A DNA stretch of 64,000 bases from Anastatus disparis. Lineage: Eukaryota > Arthropoda > Insecta > Hymenoptera > Eupelmidae. A program made the translations under genes and the position numbers. Below, one piece after another: positions 32,850-42,239 of the stretch; position 1 is the first letter of the stretch; each line of letters opens with the position of its first letter. The notes below the pieces were generated by a model. It did no database searches, was not told the origin of the DNA, and saw nothing but the letters and a program-made list of their open reading frames with translations. The DNA is taken from positions 806,001 through 870,000 of the forward strand of contig JAFFSR010000315.1 of NCBI GenBank assembly GCA_017163975.1. The letters are read 5' to 3'.

Positions 32850-33199
32850 TGGAGCCGGTAAGACGTAGTCGTAGCAGCAGCAGACCAATTCCAGAAAAGT
32901 ACTGGACTCAGCTACATGTTTTGTGTAAAATCGAACTTTTTCAACTCAAGGCCATATTACGCGAAGCAAATTCCAAACTTATAACGTACATTTGCGAGTG
33001 TGCTTTGAACATTTTACGTGGAAATATTCCACTCAGCAAGTATCATAAGAAACAATTGCGAAAAGTCGCACCACTGTTGCGAAAACTCGCTAAACCGGGT
33101 ATTTTGGAGGTAAAAAGGAAATTGGTGGTAAAATCAGCATATTTACTACGGCTAATTGTGAAACCTGTTTTATCGGCATGGAGTACGCAAGAAAAATGA
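32849..33199 (+). CDS. Conserved small basic Polinton protein
   Basis: 116-aa intact ORF whose ATG overlaps the TAA of the ATPase (taatg). Arginine/serine-rich start, then a helical middle with ECALNILRGNIPLSKYHKKQ and LRKLAKPG, and a hydrophobic end. From general familiarity, proteins with this ECALNxLxGNIPLS type of core recur in Polinton and adintovirus-like elements between ATPase and structural genes; their role is unknown to me. It ends TGA at 33197-33199, overlapping the ATG of a short frame at 33196. Confidence 0.6.
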   Translation: MEPVRRSRSSSRPIPEKYWTQLHVLCKIELFQLKAILREANSKLITYICECALNILRGNIPLSKYHKKQLRKVAPLLRKLAKPGILEVKRKLVVKSAYLLRLIVKPVLSAWSTQEK

Positions 33200-33725
33200 T
33201 TTTAGTACCGCAAGAGTGCTTGCAGCTACAGCGGCTGCAGCAGCAGCACGACGTACCAACTACCAATCATACAACACCGATATAGACCGATTGATTTCGG
33301 TTGTACCCTTTGAAATGCATCTACCAGGCTACCAGTTTCTCGGCCCTGGCACGCATCTCGAAGAGCGTCTCAGACGTGGTCAGAGAAGAAAAAATCCTCT
33401 TGACAATGCCTGTCTAGAGCACAATATTTTATATTCAAATAAAAAAATAACGAATCATATAAAAGCCGACAGACTGCTGGCTGAACGAGAATTTTCACGC
33501 ATGCTCTTGGAGACTGCGGATGGTAATGAAAAGACTGCAGCTGGTATTACTGTTTTGTGCATGGTCAACAAAATTGCGTTTGATAAATTTTTGAAACGCA
33601 TTAAAAATACATTTAAAAGACAGCAAAAGAGAGAGAAAAAGCTAGTTTGTAAGAGGGGGAGGAGGAGGAGCAATGAAAAAGAAGGAGAAAAAGAAGAAGG
33701 AGGCGAAAAAGTTGGACAATCTTGA
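33196..33725 (+). pseudogene. Parvovirus-type PLA2-like domain protein, N-terminus out of frame
   Basis: An ATG at 33196 overlaps the previous stop and opens only 29 codons (MILVPQECLQ), then a stop. The adjacent frame, without ATG, runs to 33725 and contains LPGYQFLGPGTHLEERLRRG, NPLDNACLEHNILY and a basic C-terminus. The GPGT calcium-loop and the CxxH..Y helix are the signature of the secreted/parvoviral phospholipase A2 fold, but the catalytic Asp after His is Asn (EHNILY). A frameshift or deletion therefore joins two gene parts, and the enzyme would be inactive. Family role: membrane lysis during virion entry. The end overlaps the integrase start by 53 bp. Confidence 0.65.
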
Positions 33726-34794
33726 GCATTATTACTATAATCTTTCTGCATCATCAGCGTACGCTGGTGCTTATCTACTGAAACACGCGAAACCCAAAAA
33801 ATTTGATAACAATACCATTGCTAAATGGTTGGAGAGTCAGGGTGCACATACCTTACACAAACTCGTGGGACATCGTTTTCCTCGTCGACATTACAATGTT
33901 TTTAGCCCCTTTGAAGTGTGGGAAACTGACTTGGCAGATTTTAGATCACTTAAAACCTACAATGATGGGTACAGCTATATTCTCATTGTCATTGATGCAC
34001 TACCAAAGTTTGCCTGGGCAGAGCCTCTTCTCGACAAAATCAGTCGAAGCGTCGCTGTAGCATTAGACAAAATTTTATCACGATGTAATGATAGACATCC
34101 TATTTATCTACAGACTGATAAAGGTAAAGAGTTTATCGGTCGAGAGGTGCAAGAGGTGCTAAAAAAGAAACATATTACCTATCGAGTCGTCAGAGACCCT
34201 GATATAAAGGCAGCCATTGCCGAACGCTTTATTCGAACTCTCAAAGGTCATATCTGGCGATACTTTACTCACTCGCGCACAAGACGTTATATAGATGTTT
34301 TGCAAAAAATTGTGACGTGCTACAACGAGTCATGGCACAGTGCCATAAAAATGCCCCCTACCAAAGTCAACTTATATAATGCTCACGTGGTACGTCAAAA
34401 TTTGTCGTTGCGTTACAGCGAGAAACAGCCGTTTCGAGTAGCTAAATACAGCGTTGGCGATCTGATTCGTGTCAGTCGTGCCAAGACGGCCTTCAGGAAA
34501 GCATACGAGGGTGGCTGGACTCTGGAGCTGTTTAAAATTATAAGAGTCGACACAAGACAACAACCACCCGTCTATATTTTGACAGATCTTGATGGAGAAA
34601 AAATTGACGGATATTTTTACGAAGAATAGTTGAGCAGAGTGCGCAAAGATTTAGATAGCGAAGCGTTTGAGGTTGATGAGGTTTTGAAGAGCAAAGGTAG
34701 GGGGTCGAAAAAACAATATTTGGTCAGTTGGAAGGGGTACCCAGAAAAATTCAATTCTTAGATAGAAGCTGAAGATTCAAAAAATTTACAATGA
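33673..34794 (+). pseudogene. Retroviral-type integrase with chromodomain, two stops
   Basis: ATG at 33673 gives a lysine-rich start, then the Polinton integrase N-terminal zone (GAYLLKHAKPKKFDNN, LHKLVGHRFPRR). The DDE core follows: VWETDLADF (D1), YLQTDKGKEF (D2) and IAERFIRTLKG (E). TAG at 34627-34629 ends the first open stretch. The frame continues into a chromodomain (YLVSWKGYPEKFNS), which is cut by a second TAG at 34759-34761, and finally ends TGA at 34792-34794, overlapping the penton ATG (atga). The catalytic triad is present; only the C-terminal targeting domain is separated by stops. It would insert the element into chromosomes. Confidence 0.92.
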
Positions 34795-35621
34795 ACGATG
34801 AATTTTACATGGTTTTACTGAGCAACAGCAGCAAGTTTGTCTTTCCACACAATGTGGCGACGCATTTTACAACACAATTATTACAAAATTTTTATCTTCA
34901 TGGCGACTGGTGTGTAGGACTCACGGAAATTCAAATACCTCTCACATTTCAGCATATATCAGTGGTAGAGCGTGAGGGGGTGATTTCTGTTAAAACATCC
35001 AAACGTGACGTGGCGAATGTTTTGCGAGAAACAGAGGAGGAGACTCAGCAGAAGGCCGAGGTGTTTGCCCGCGTTAAACCTGGTGTTTACCGTGACATTG
35101 AAAGTCTCTTAGATGAAATAAATAATCTCGAGAATGTGAAAAATCATTTATATTTTGAAATCCGCGCTGGTGGCTATGTACAGATTAAATGTCGATGTGG
35201 TGAAGATTGTACAACTTATATGCACACGTTTACCCTATTGGAAAAATTACTTAGAATTTTAGGTTTGGAAAATGTACCAATTTTCTCTTGCAAAGGTAAT
35301 AAAGAACACTACATTGTCGGTAATCGTCCAGCAAATCTTGTGAACGGGTTACCAACCGTGCTCATGGTTCACAGCAACATTTGCCAGCCTTATGTAACAG
35401 GTGACATGCGCACGAGCTTACTACGTACAGTCTCGCTTCATTTGCGTGATTACGTTTACGGAGGTGTTGAAATTCAAAACTTTCCACCACCCATGTACCT
35501 ACCACTGCTGTCTTCAGCGTTTCAGTCGATAGAAATAGATATAAGAGACGAACACGGATTTCCCATTCTATTCGACTACGGTACGCTGACTGTAACGCTT
35601 CACTTTAAGCGCATCCGATAA
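34791..35621 (+). CDS. Penton (minor capsid protein, single jelly-roll)
   Basis: 276 aa, intact. The N-terminus (FYMVLLSNSSKFVFPHN, WCVGLTEIQIPLTF) and the C-terminus (PLLSSAFQSIEIDIRDEHG, GTLTVTLHFKRI) match the Polinton penton/minor capsid family in length and layout. It should form the capsid vertices. The ATG overlaps the integrase stop, and the stop lies one base before the ATG of the next gene, suggesting a tightly packed late gene cluster. No stop or shift, unlike polymerase and integrase. Confidence 0.85.
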   Translation: MNDEFYMVLLSNSSKFVFPHNVATHFTTQLLQNFYLHGDWCVGLTEIQIPLTFQHISVVEREGVISVKTSKRDVANVLRETEEETQQKAEVFARVKPGVYRDIESLLDEINNLENVKNHLYFEIRAGGYVQIKCRCGEDCTTYMHTFTLLEKLLRILGLENVPIFSCKGNKEHYIVGNRPANLVNGLPTVLMVHSNICQPYVTGDMRTSLLRTVSLHLRDYVYGGVEIQNFPPPMYLPLLSSAFQSIEIDIRDEHGFPILFDYGTLTVTLHFKRIR

Positions 35622-35622
35622 A

Positions 35623-36141
35623 ATGCCTGTGTTTAAAGATTTTTTCAATAACCAAATGATTGGTGGTGGGGGTAAGTGTGTTACAGTTGGTAAACCTTGT
35701 TTTGGTTATCACCAGTCGGGTGCAGGAGTAGGTAGTTTTTTGAAAGGTCTCTTCCGAGCAGCTATACCGAAGATCAAACAAGGTGTAAAAGTGGTTGGTA
35801 AGAAGGCTCTCTGAGCGGGTAAAAATATCCTAGATGATGTCTCTCTACGTGGCAGACCGGTCAAAGAGGCGACCAAACAGCGCATACGCGAGAGTGGTGA
35901 AAATCTCAAAAGAAAAGCTGACGTTGTTCTGGATAAATTGCTCTTGGGTGAGTCAAACGCGAAAGAAGGGGAGGAATCAGAATATAAAAAGAAGAACGAG
36001 ACATCATCAACTCAGTCGTCGAGTGCACCTGGCACTACAAACACCTCAGCGGCTAAACGCTCGAAAAGTGATAAAGTTGCGAAAAAGAAGAAGAAGCAGA
36101 ATAAGAAAGCACGTGTAGCTAGAAATATTTTTGAAAATTAA
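35623..36141 (+). pseudogene. Adenovirus pX/core-like basic protein, one in-frame stop
   Basis: MPVFKDFFNNQMIGGGG is followed by GSFLKGLFRAAIPKIKQGVK and a lysine/serine-rich tail, the layout of the glycine-rich, basic minor virion/core proteins of Polintons and adeno-like elements. A TGA at 35812-35814 breaks the frame in the middle; coding continues without shift to TAA at 36139-36141, nine bases before hexon. It would be expected to bind DNA or link core and capsid. The N-terminal 63 codons are still translatable. Confidence 0.7.
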
Positions 36142-36150
36142 AATTTCAAG

Positions 36151-37452
36151 ATGGCGCTGTTGCATACAGAATCTTGTCAGTCGATCAAGTCGGAATTATC
36201 ACTTTTTGAATTACCTTTGACACAGACTGCAATTGAAGGCTCTTACTGGGTTCAGTACAAACCGATATCTTCACTTAACGACCAATCACCAATTGAATTT
36301 ACCATCCCTGGCAACACTGAGTATCTAGACTTGGCTCCCACAATGTTAAGTGTGAGTGTAAGTGTAACATGCACTATTGCTGAATCACCTAAAGATTCGA
36401 ACGTTGGACCAATAAATAATCTTTTGCATTCGTTGTTCAATCAAGTCGACGTGCTATTCAATCAGAAACCTGTTTCACTATCAAACAGTGCTTATGCATA
36501 CAGACCTTACATTGAAACATTACTAAATTATGGCCCAACAGCTAAAAAGTCTCATTTAACGAGTGGATTGTGGTACGATGATACAGCAGGGAAAATGGAC
36601 GATACCACAGGTGGTAATACAGGTCTCAGCCAGTGTAAAGCGCTTATGGTTGACAGAAAGATTGATTTACTCGGCCATTTACATTGTGATGTTTTTAATC
36701 AAGACAAATTATTACTGGGTGGTGTTGAAGTTAGAGTAAGGCTCGTGCGTTCTCGTGATGGTTTCTGTCTCATGGATCCCGCTGGTGCTTTTACAGTAAA
36801 TATTACAAAGGTTACGCTTTTTGTGCGTCGAGTAAGATTAAATCCTTCACTCGTGCTAGCACACGAAAAACCATTGTCGCAGACTACTGCAAAATACCCA
36901 CTGACACGTGTAGAAGTTAAGGCTGTTACGTTACATAATGGTGTGCATGGGGAAACAATCGACAATGTCATATTAGGTCAACTACCAAAAAGAATTATAC
37001 TCGGTTTTGTTGAGAATAAAGCTTACAACGGAGATAAAAATCTTAACCCGTTTAATTTCAAGAATTTTAATATAAATTTTTTATGTCTGTACGTTGATGG
37101 AATGCAAGTGCCATCGAAACCCTTACAGCCAGATTTCAAAAAAAGCAAAATGTACGTTGATGCTTATCATACACTTTTTTCCGGCACTGGTATTCACTTT
37201 ATGAATTCAGGCAACTCGATTACCCGTAAAGACTATCCAAACGGTTACTGCCTATTCGCTTTTGATTTGACACCTGATTTATCGGCGAGTGACGGTAGTC
37301 ATTGGAATTTGATAAAAAAAGGTAATGTACGAATTGATGTTAGATTCGACGACCCGCTAGAGGGCGCTGTAAATTGTATAATTTATGCTGAATACGACAA
37401 TTTGCTCGAAATTGACTCGTCGAGACAGGTTGTCGTGGATTATAGCGGTTAA
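36151..37452 (+). CDS. Hexon (major capsid protein, double jelly-roll)
   Basis: 433 aa, intact from ATG 36151 to TAA 37452. The sequence (SIKSELSLFELPLTQTAIEG, PIEFTIPGNTEYLDL, HSLFNQVDVLFNQKPVS, AYRPYIETLLNYG) is the characteristic start of the Polinton/adintovirus double jelly-roll major capsid protein. The length fits the family. The C-terminus (VRIDVRFDDPLEGAVNCIIYAEYDN) also matches. It should form the capsid shell in trimers. Located between the pX-like gene and protease in the usual late cluster. No defects seen. Confidence 0.92.
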   Translation: MALLHTESCQSIKSELSLFELPLTQTAIEGSYWVQYKPISSLNDQSPIEFTIPGNTEYLDLAPTMLSVSVSVTCTIAESPKDSNVGPINNLLHSLFNQVDVLFNQKPVSLSNSAYAYRPYIETLLNYGPTAKKSHLTSGLWYDDTAGKMDDTTGGNTGLSQCKALMVDRKIDLLGHLHCDVFNQDKLLLGGVEVRVRLVRSRDGFCLMDPAGAFTVNITKVTLFVRRVRLNPSLVLAHEKPLSQTTAKYPLTRVEVKAVTLHNGVHGETIDNVILGQLPKRIILGFVENKAYNGDKNLNPFNFKNFNINFLCLYVDGMQVPSKPLQPDFKKSKMYVDAYHTLFSGTGIHFMNSGNSITRKDYPNGYCLFAFDLTPDLSASDGSHWNLIKKGNVRIDVRFDDPLEGAVNCIIYAEYDNLLEIDSSRQVVVDYSG

Positions 37453-37544
37453 GTAGTAGTGGTGGGGATATAGTTCTCGCTATTCAAGTGAAGCAAAGCC
37501 ATCTTTATCATTTTAGTCGGCGAGCTACTTTAATTGCAAACAGT

Positions 37545-38462
37545 ATGGACGTGGTGATTGACGTGCAGTTTTTAAAGGACAACAAAAACCGTTTGATTCC
37601 AAAGGAGGTGGCTGTACTTGCTATTCATAAAAACTTTATCGCTCATTGGATTGTGGCGCCCCCTTGTAATTTAAGACGCTTACCTAAAAATACTTTGAGA
37701 CAGAACAATTTGGTGACACTGAATCATCATGGTCTGGAGTGGTACGAAGGTGATATATCGATAAAAAGATTATACAAAAATTTGGAAGACATTTGCAAGC
37801 ATTGTCGTGTAATTTTCGTGCGAGGTCAAGAAAAGCTTGAACTACTTTCCAAGCTCACCACCTATAAGATTGAAAATTTAGAAAAACAAGATTGTCCAGC
37901 TTTTAAAAATTTGAATTTCAGCAGTGTACAGTGTATGCATCATTACATAAAATCATCGTATTCAAATTACGTGTGTGCTCTAAATAACGCTACTAATCTG
38001 AAACAGTGGCTACTGAAACTTAACCCCAGCGTAAAATCGCTGATTGTGGAAGAATTTTTCGAAATTCTTCGCAATGAATTCAAAAGAGATTGTTCGATAT
38101 CTGATGAGGATCACACAGTAGGCGTTTATCCAGCGGATCAGATTCCTCTGATGTGGGTGAAACCTTGTGCGCTTGTGCTTAATACGCAAAATTATAACCA
38201 GCGTGGTGCGCACTGGGTTGCCATATACGTTGATAAGTATGGCACAGGTGTGTACTTTGATAGTCTTGGTAAGCCGTCACAAATTCAACAACATTTACGA
38301 CGTACTCAGCAAAATTGTAAAAAATTTAGAAGGAATAATAAACGCTTACAAAGCGAATATTCCAATGTTTGTGGTCATTATGTTTGTTTCTGTATTATAT
38401 GTCTACCGGATTGGGTTTCAAGAAATCTTGGAAAGTTTCTCGCAGAATTTGCAAAAAAATGA
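37545..38462 (+). CDS. Adenain-type cysteine protease with N-terminal domain
   Basis: 305 aa from ATG 37545 (MDVVIDVQFLKDNKNRL). The first ~165 residues form a domain seen in other insect sequences beginning with a DVQ phrase; it may be a degraded nuclease-like fold, function unknown. The C-terminal third carries the C5/Ulp1 protease signature: GAHWVAIYVDK (catalytic His), GVYFDSLGKP (Asp) and LQSEYSNVCGHYVC (Gln and Cys). It would process capsid precursors. The frame is open upstream to 37488 without ATG. Intact; the stop is TGA at 38460-38462. Confidence 0.88.
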   Translation: MDVVIDVQFLKDNKNRLIPKEVAVLAIHKNFIAHWIVAPPCNLRRLPKNTLRQNNLVTLNHHGLEWYEGDISIKRLYKNLEDICKHCRVIFVRGQEKLELLSKLTTYKIENLEKQDCPAFKNLNFSSVQCMHHYIKSSYSNYVCALNNATNLKQWLLKLNPSVKSLIVEEFFEILRNEFKRDCSISDEDHTVGVYPADQIPLMWVKPCALVLNTQNYNQRGAHWVAIYVDKYGTGVYFDSLGKPSQIQQHLRRTQQNCKKFRRNNKRLQSEYSNVCGHYVCFCIICLPDWVSRNLGKFLAEFAKK

Positions 38463-38573
38463 TGCTATAGTGAAGAATTTTATAGAAAAAACTTGCTATG
38501 CGTAATTTGATACTTGACTGTCTCGATTGGTTGCACGCCACCTTTTTTACGACATCCCCACCAATTTTTACAG

Positions 38574-38580
38574 TATAAAA
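38574..38580 (+). promoter_or_regulatory. TATA box of the rightmost Polinton gene
   Basis: tataaaa at 38574, 85 bp before the ATG at 38665, with a plausible initiator near ccacagttgtg (about 38604). This indicates separate transcription of the last gene. Confidence 0.6.
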
Positions 38581-38664
38581 GAAGTGGTATCCACTTGGTC
38601 TAGCCACAGTTGTGTGTGTGTGATCGACGGTGACAGCAGTAACAAGCAAGAAAACCTAACCAAG

Positions 38665-39482
38665 ATGGCTGGTCAAAAGAGAAGCCTGGAGCAGACATTT
38701 GGTAATGACTTGGCATATTTAATAAAACAAAATAGCAAGAAAAATTATTGGCAGCAGGTTCTGCCAATGGTCTACGGGCTGAACAGCTCTTTTGGAAAAA
38801 TTATCCAGGTAGGCCTGGAGAATATAGGCGGCGAAGGCAAAAAGGAGTTCGCACCCGTGGCACGCTTCTGTGGAGCCAATTTTCAAGGTCTACCTCTGTC
38901 ACTAGACTGTTGGGAGGCGTTGAAGCAGGAATTTGATGAAATTGAAGATTTTTTCACTTGCTATAATGAGGAATCTATGCTGGATCAGCGGCTATCTATT
39001 CCAGGATACACTATCCGTTTCATGATTAGTTTTCACGAGAGAGCTTTTGAATTGGTACCCAATGACGCACAACTAGAATGAGAGGAGTGTGGTGAACCGC
39101 CGAAATAATATGGTCGATTTAATCGGTCACTAGTATTTAAACGTGTCACGTTTGAACGTTTAAAAGATTTATCAAAATGTATAGATTATAGAATTAGATA
39201 TTTAAATACTGTTGCAAAATCTGTAGATTATATATTACGAGAAATGGTTGCAAATATGAAAAATGCATTAGAAAAAAGTCAGGAATCTCAATATGCATAC
39301 TTTACTTCTAGCGATATAAAAACCACAATGTCAGTTTTAATGATGATTTTGTAAATGATCTCATCGAATTATTAAAAAAGAATAATTTAGTTTTAAGAAA
39401 AGAAGATTTGTTTATAATCATACACGAATTTATTATTTATCATATGTACCCACTAGTTAATTTTATGAATTCTACGTTGTAA
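38665..39482 (+). pseudogene. Rightmost Polinton gene, PC4-like candidate, broken
   Basis: ATG 38665 opens MAGQKRSLEQTFGND. The middle reads FGKIIQVGLENIGG, EFAPVARFCGANFQGLPLSL, DCWEALKQEFDEIEDFF, a strand-strand-helix order reminiscent of PC4-type single-strand DNA-binding proteins; this is a weak resemblance. In-frame TGA 39079-39081 and TAA 39109-39111 are followed by clear continuation (LVFKRVTFERLKDLSKCIDY). A shift near 39340 leads to a last piece (VNDLIELLKKNNLVLRKEDL) ending at TAA 39480-39482, with aataaa just after. A replication or transcription accessory role is possible. Confidence 0.5.
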
Positions 39483-39756
39483 TGTTTTATTATTAATAAT
39501 AAATGTTGTTAAACTTTAAAACGTGAGTATTTCATTTACCTCGTTCATTACCAATTCTTCAACCTTCATACACACAGTAATATTACAAATAATATATTTC
39601 ACGATTCAATATAAAATTTTTATTATTTCAGTATTTAAAAGTATTTATTTGCAAATTGAAATCTTTTAAATTAATATTTTATGATTCAATGTAAATTTTA
39701 ATAATCAAAAAGTATCATGTTACATATTAAAATATTAAAAATTTTTAAATATTTAG

Positions 39757-39995
39757 TTGTTCGGGTACCATGCCTAACAAGCCCCTACTTCACCTTCTCA
39801 GAGGTCATTGACCCACCGGTCAGTAACCTTTGGGGTGGTGGAGTGGGGGTTTGTTTTGACGGTCCATAGTGCCCCTATAACTACTTAGACACTTTACATA
39901 TGAGTATTTCCTAATATTAGAGACACATATTATGTGTTTTTTATAGAAAATACTGAGAAATTGAAAATTCCAAATTCCCAGTCTTCTAAAGGTTA
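39757..39995 (-). repeat. Right terminal inverted repeat of the Polinton
   Basis: Inverted counterpart of 22441-22620, ending ctaaaggtta at 39995. About 55 bp longer than the left copy because of an AT-rich stretch at 39890-39960. Its inner block is also palindromic around tgacccaccggtcagtaacc. Confidence 0.8.
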
Positions 39996-40130
39996 AAGGC
40001 AACACCAAATATAAATAAAATAATTATTAATTAAGTTTTATATTAAAATATAAACATCATTGTTGAATGACATTAACATTCAATTAGAAAGGTTTGATTT
40101 CTAAAAATTGAATTACAGAGGTAATTTTAC

Positions 40131-40355
40131 CAACGAAGATAGACGCTTATAGAAGCGTACTTCTGGGTTAAATTTTTCGTCCGATATGCTGGGTAACACT
40201 TTAACATTGTTTGTATATCTATACATATGAAAAATTTGATATATATAGATATAAAAATACATGGGATCTAGTGGCGCCCTCAGTAGCTGGGTAACTCATT
40301 TTTGGCAGAAATTTCCCATTTAAGAGTACGCTTCTATAAGCGTCTATCTTCGTTG
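40131..40355. mobile_element. 225-bp MITE with 30-bp TIRs and 7-bp target duplication
   Basis: TIR caacgaagatagacgcttat at 40131 and its inverted copy ending at 40355. The flanks show a perfect direct repeat attttac at 40124-40130 and 40356-40362. The TIR contains its own small palindrome (acgcttatagaagcgt). No coding. Confidence 0.85.
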
Positions 40356-40362
40356 ATTTTAC

Positions 40363-40945
40363 TAATAAATTTCTCTCAAAAGGAACTGAAAACAATGAAG
40401 AAAATTACAAATAAGATTTTTTGTTCTATAAATTAGGCAGTTTTTCTCAAGAGGAACGCAAATTTAACCTTTAATGAATTATTACTGTTATTTTTATGAA
40501 ATTTTCAAAAAAATTTTTTTTTTTTTTTAATTCATTTGAACTTAATTTACGTAAAGCTGCTAATAATTTATTGTTTCTAACCAAGATTAACTTAAATTAT
40601 TTTCATTGACACCTGTCTATAGCACAATTATAACATACTTCTATAAATTAATGAATTATATTTAAGTTTAAATTGTAATTCTCTGGATTTTGTAGAAAGC
40701 GGAATTTTTTTACTCATACATCTGTAAAATAATATCAATAATAAAGATCAAAGAAAAGTTTTTCTTCTAATCATTGTCTTCCCAATCAATTTTTTTTTAT
40801 GAATATGCTTTTGGGCATAAAATAAAGTCTTATTAAATAGCTTGTTTCAGAGAACAGAAAACCTGCCAATATCGAGGTTTTACTATTATTAAATAATTAT
40901 AATTGTCATATTCAAATTATATTCGTAATATATTTTTTCTAAGTA
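40363..40945. other. AT-rich DNA, nothing recognised
   Basis: No gene or repeat pair seen between the two MITEs. Confidence 0.5.
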
Positions 40946-40947
40946 TA

Positions 40948-41257
40948 CACTGAAAAAAGGTTGGTACTCTACTAGCGCCGCGTGTCGGTAAACAACAGCG
41001 CTCGAGTTTTGAATGTATGTTTTCCTAATTCCGTGCAGCATACGTCCTAATCCGTGCAACATACGTCCTAAACCGTCGTCCTAAATCGAAGGACGAGGCT
41101 TATACTCAACGTTTGCGTTACATATGAGCTAAAGTTGCGCGAGTGCTTTCCGAAAGCGGACAGCATACGTTCTCAATGGAAAGCGCACATGGCAGCCCGC
41201 CGTTAGAGCATTATATATCCGCAAGAGGGCATCTTTTGCGCCAACCTTTTTTCAGTG
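40948..41257. mobile_element. 310-bp MITE with 17-bp TIRs and TA target site
   Basis: Ends cactgaaaaaaggttgg at 40948 and its inverted copy at 41257, flanked by TA on both sides (40946-40947 and 41258-41259), as expected for Tc1/mariner-type insertion. Non-coding, GC-richer than its surroundings. Confidence 0.75.
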
Positions 41258-41475
41258 TACTTGTTGACTTAATACTAACTAAGAGAGTGTATGAGCTTTT
41301 GGGTCATAGATTTCGATGAAACTTTAGGATATATTTTAGGAACCAAAATGTAGATAAAGCTATAGTGGTACGACCCAACAAGTTGAAAAAATACAGTTAT
41401 GGACGTTTATAGTATATTTTTTAGATGAATGAATAAAAAAAGGCCTGATTTAAGTGTCAATAATTTAGTGTATAC

Positions 41476-41743
41476 TGTGACGCATTACTTTAATCGGTAC
41501 TTGGTCGAGAACTGAACGCGCGTTCACAGCGCGCAGCTACACCCATGCTACGTACAGTTTCCTACGTGTTTTACATGTAATATCCTTCCTCTAGCGTAAG
41601 AGATGCGATATGAGCGTCGGCGACTTGAAAGCGAGCCTATGTGCTTGAACCAAAATGTAAAGAGACTCACTCTCGTGTCTGCTTCAGTAAAATAAATAAC
41701 TTTAGAATAAAATCTTGAGTCAGAATGGAGTTTTATTGTAACA
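41476..41743 (+). repeat. Possible solo LTR
   Basis: Begins tgtgacgcattac and ends ttgtaaca, i.e. TG...CA limits with GC-richer interior and two polyadenylation-like signals (aataaa at 41690 and 41707). No target duplication and no second copy in this window, so the call is tentative. Confidence 0.3.
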
Positions 41744-41789
41744 AGTAGGCAGTAAGACGGCGAAGTAGGTTGACATATGGGTAAATCTT

Positions 41790-41868
41790 TTTTTCAGCAA
41801 TTTTTAAATAATTACTATTCTGTTACATTAAAACGCACATAGCTGTACTTGGCTTTAAATTGTCCGTT
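41790..41868 (+). repeat. Dispersed repeat, inverted copy at 61252-61331
   Basis: Contains attactattctgttacatta and ggctttaaattgtccg. The reverse complement of nearly the same 80 bp is found at 61252-61331. After subtracting the LTR element inserted between them, the two copies were about 2.3 kb apart, so they may be arms of an older element. Confidence 0.7.
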
Positions 41869-42239
41869 GTAACATGGTGAATTGACCATGTTACTTATAT
41901 ATATAGTAATAACGCATAAAGACGACAGAAAGAAGCATGCGACTGTCAGCAAGACGGAAAGTAGACCATGCGAGTCAAACGTGTAACACCATACTCAAGA
42001 TCGTTGGCACACACGCGCGAGTTTATAAAGCTTGTATAATGTGCACAAATATGGCTAGCAAGACGCTTAACTTGAATAGCTAAGTTGGGGTCCGTTAAGG
42101 ATCGTTTGTCTTTCTCTTGCGACGCGCGCAGCGTATCGTAAGAGCAATAGGCTTGGTCGACAAAAGGAACACGCCATTGCATCATTCTTTCTGTCGTCAT
42201 AAGAGCGAAAAGAGCATTACGACCGGCTACAAAAATACT
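41869..42239. other. DNA left of the LTR element insertion
   Basis: Includes an imperfect inverted repeat (agacgacagaaagaa at about 41920 and ttctttctgtcgtc at about 42184). A reverse-strand frame of 84 codons at 41946-42200 has no recognised domain. Confidence 0.4.

Larger units (their letters stand above)
22441..39995 (+). mobile_element. Polinton/Maverick, 17.6 kb, with inverted terminal repeats
   Basis: Inverted repeats at both ends enclose the complete Polinton set: protein-primed polymerase B, packaging ATPase, retroviral-type integrase with chromodomain, adenain-type protease, penton and hexon. Most genes read left to right; an acidic/zinc-finger gene and a 71-aa PPP1R15-like gene read the other way. 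Length (17.6 kb) and gene order fit the class. A clean 6-bp target duplication was not found at the ends. Several genes have premature stops, so the copy is probably dead, but hexon, penton and protease are open. By family knowledge Polintons are transposons related to adenovirus-like viruses and may form virions. Confidence 0.92.

Noticed and set aside
27579..35814. Stop-codon reassignment in the Polinton
   Set aside because: TGA, TAA and TAG all occur as interruptions, while genes end normally with all three; ordinary decay is simpler.
41946..42200. 84-codon reverse-strand frame as a gene
   Set aside because: No domain, no homologous neighbour, and it lies between an imperfect inverted repeat; not enough support.
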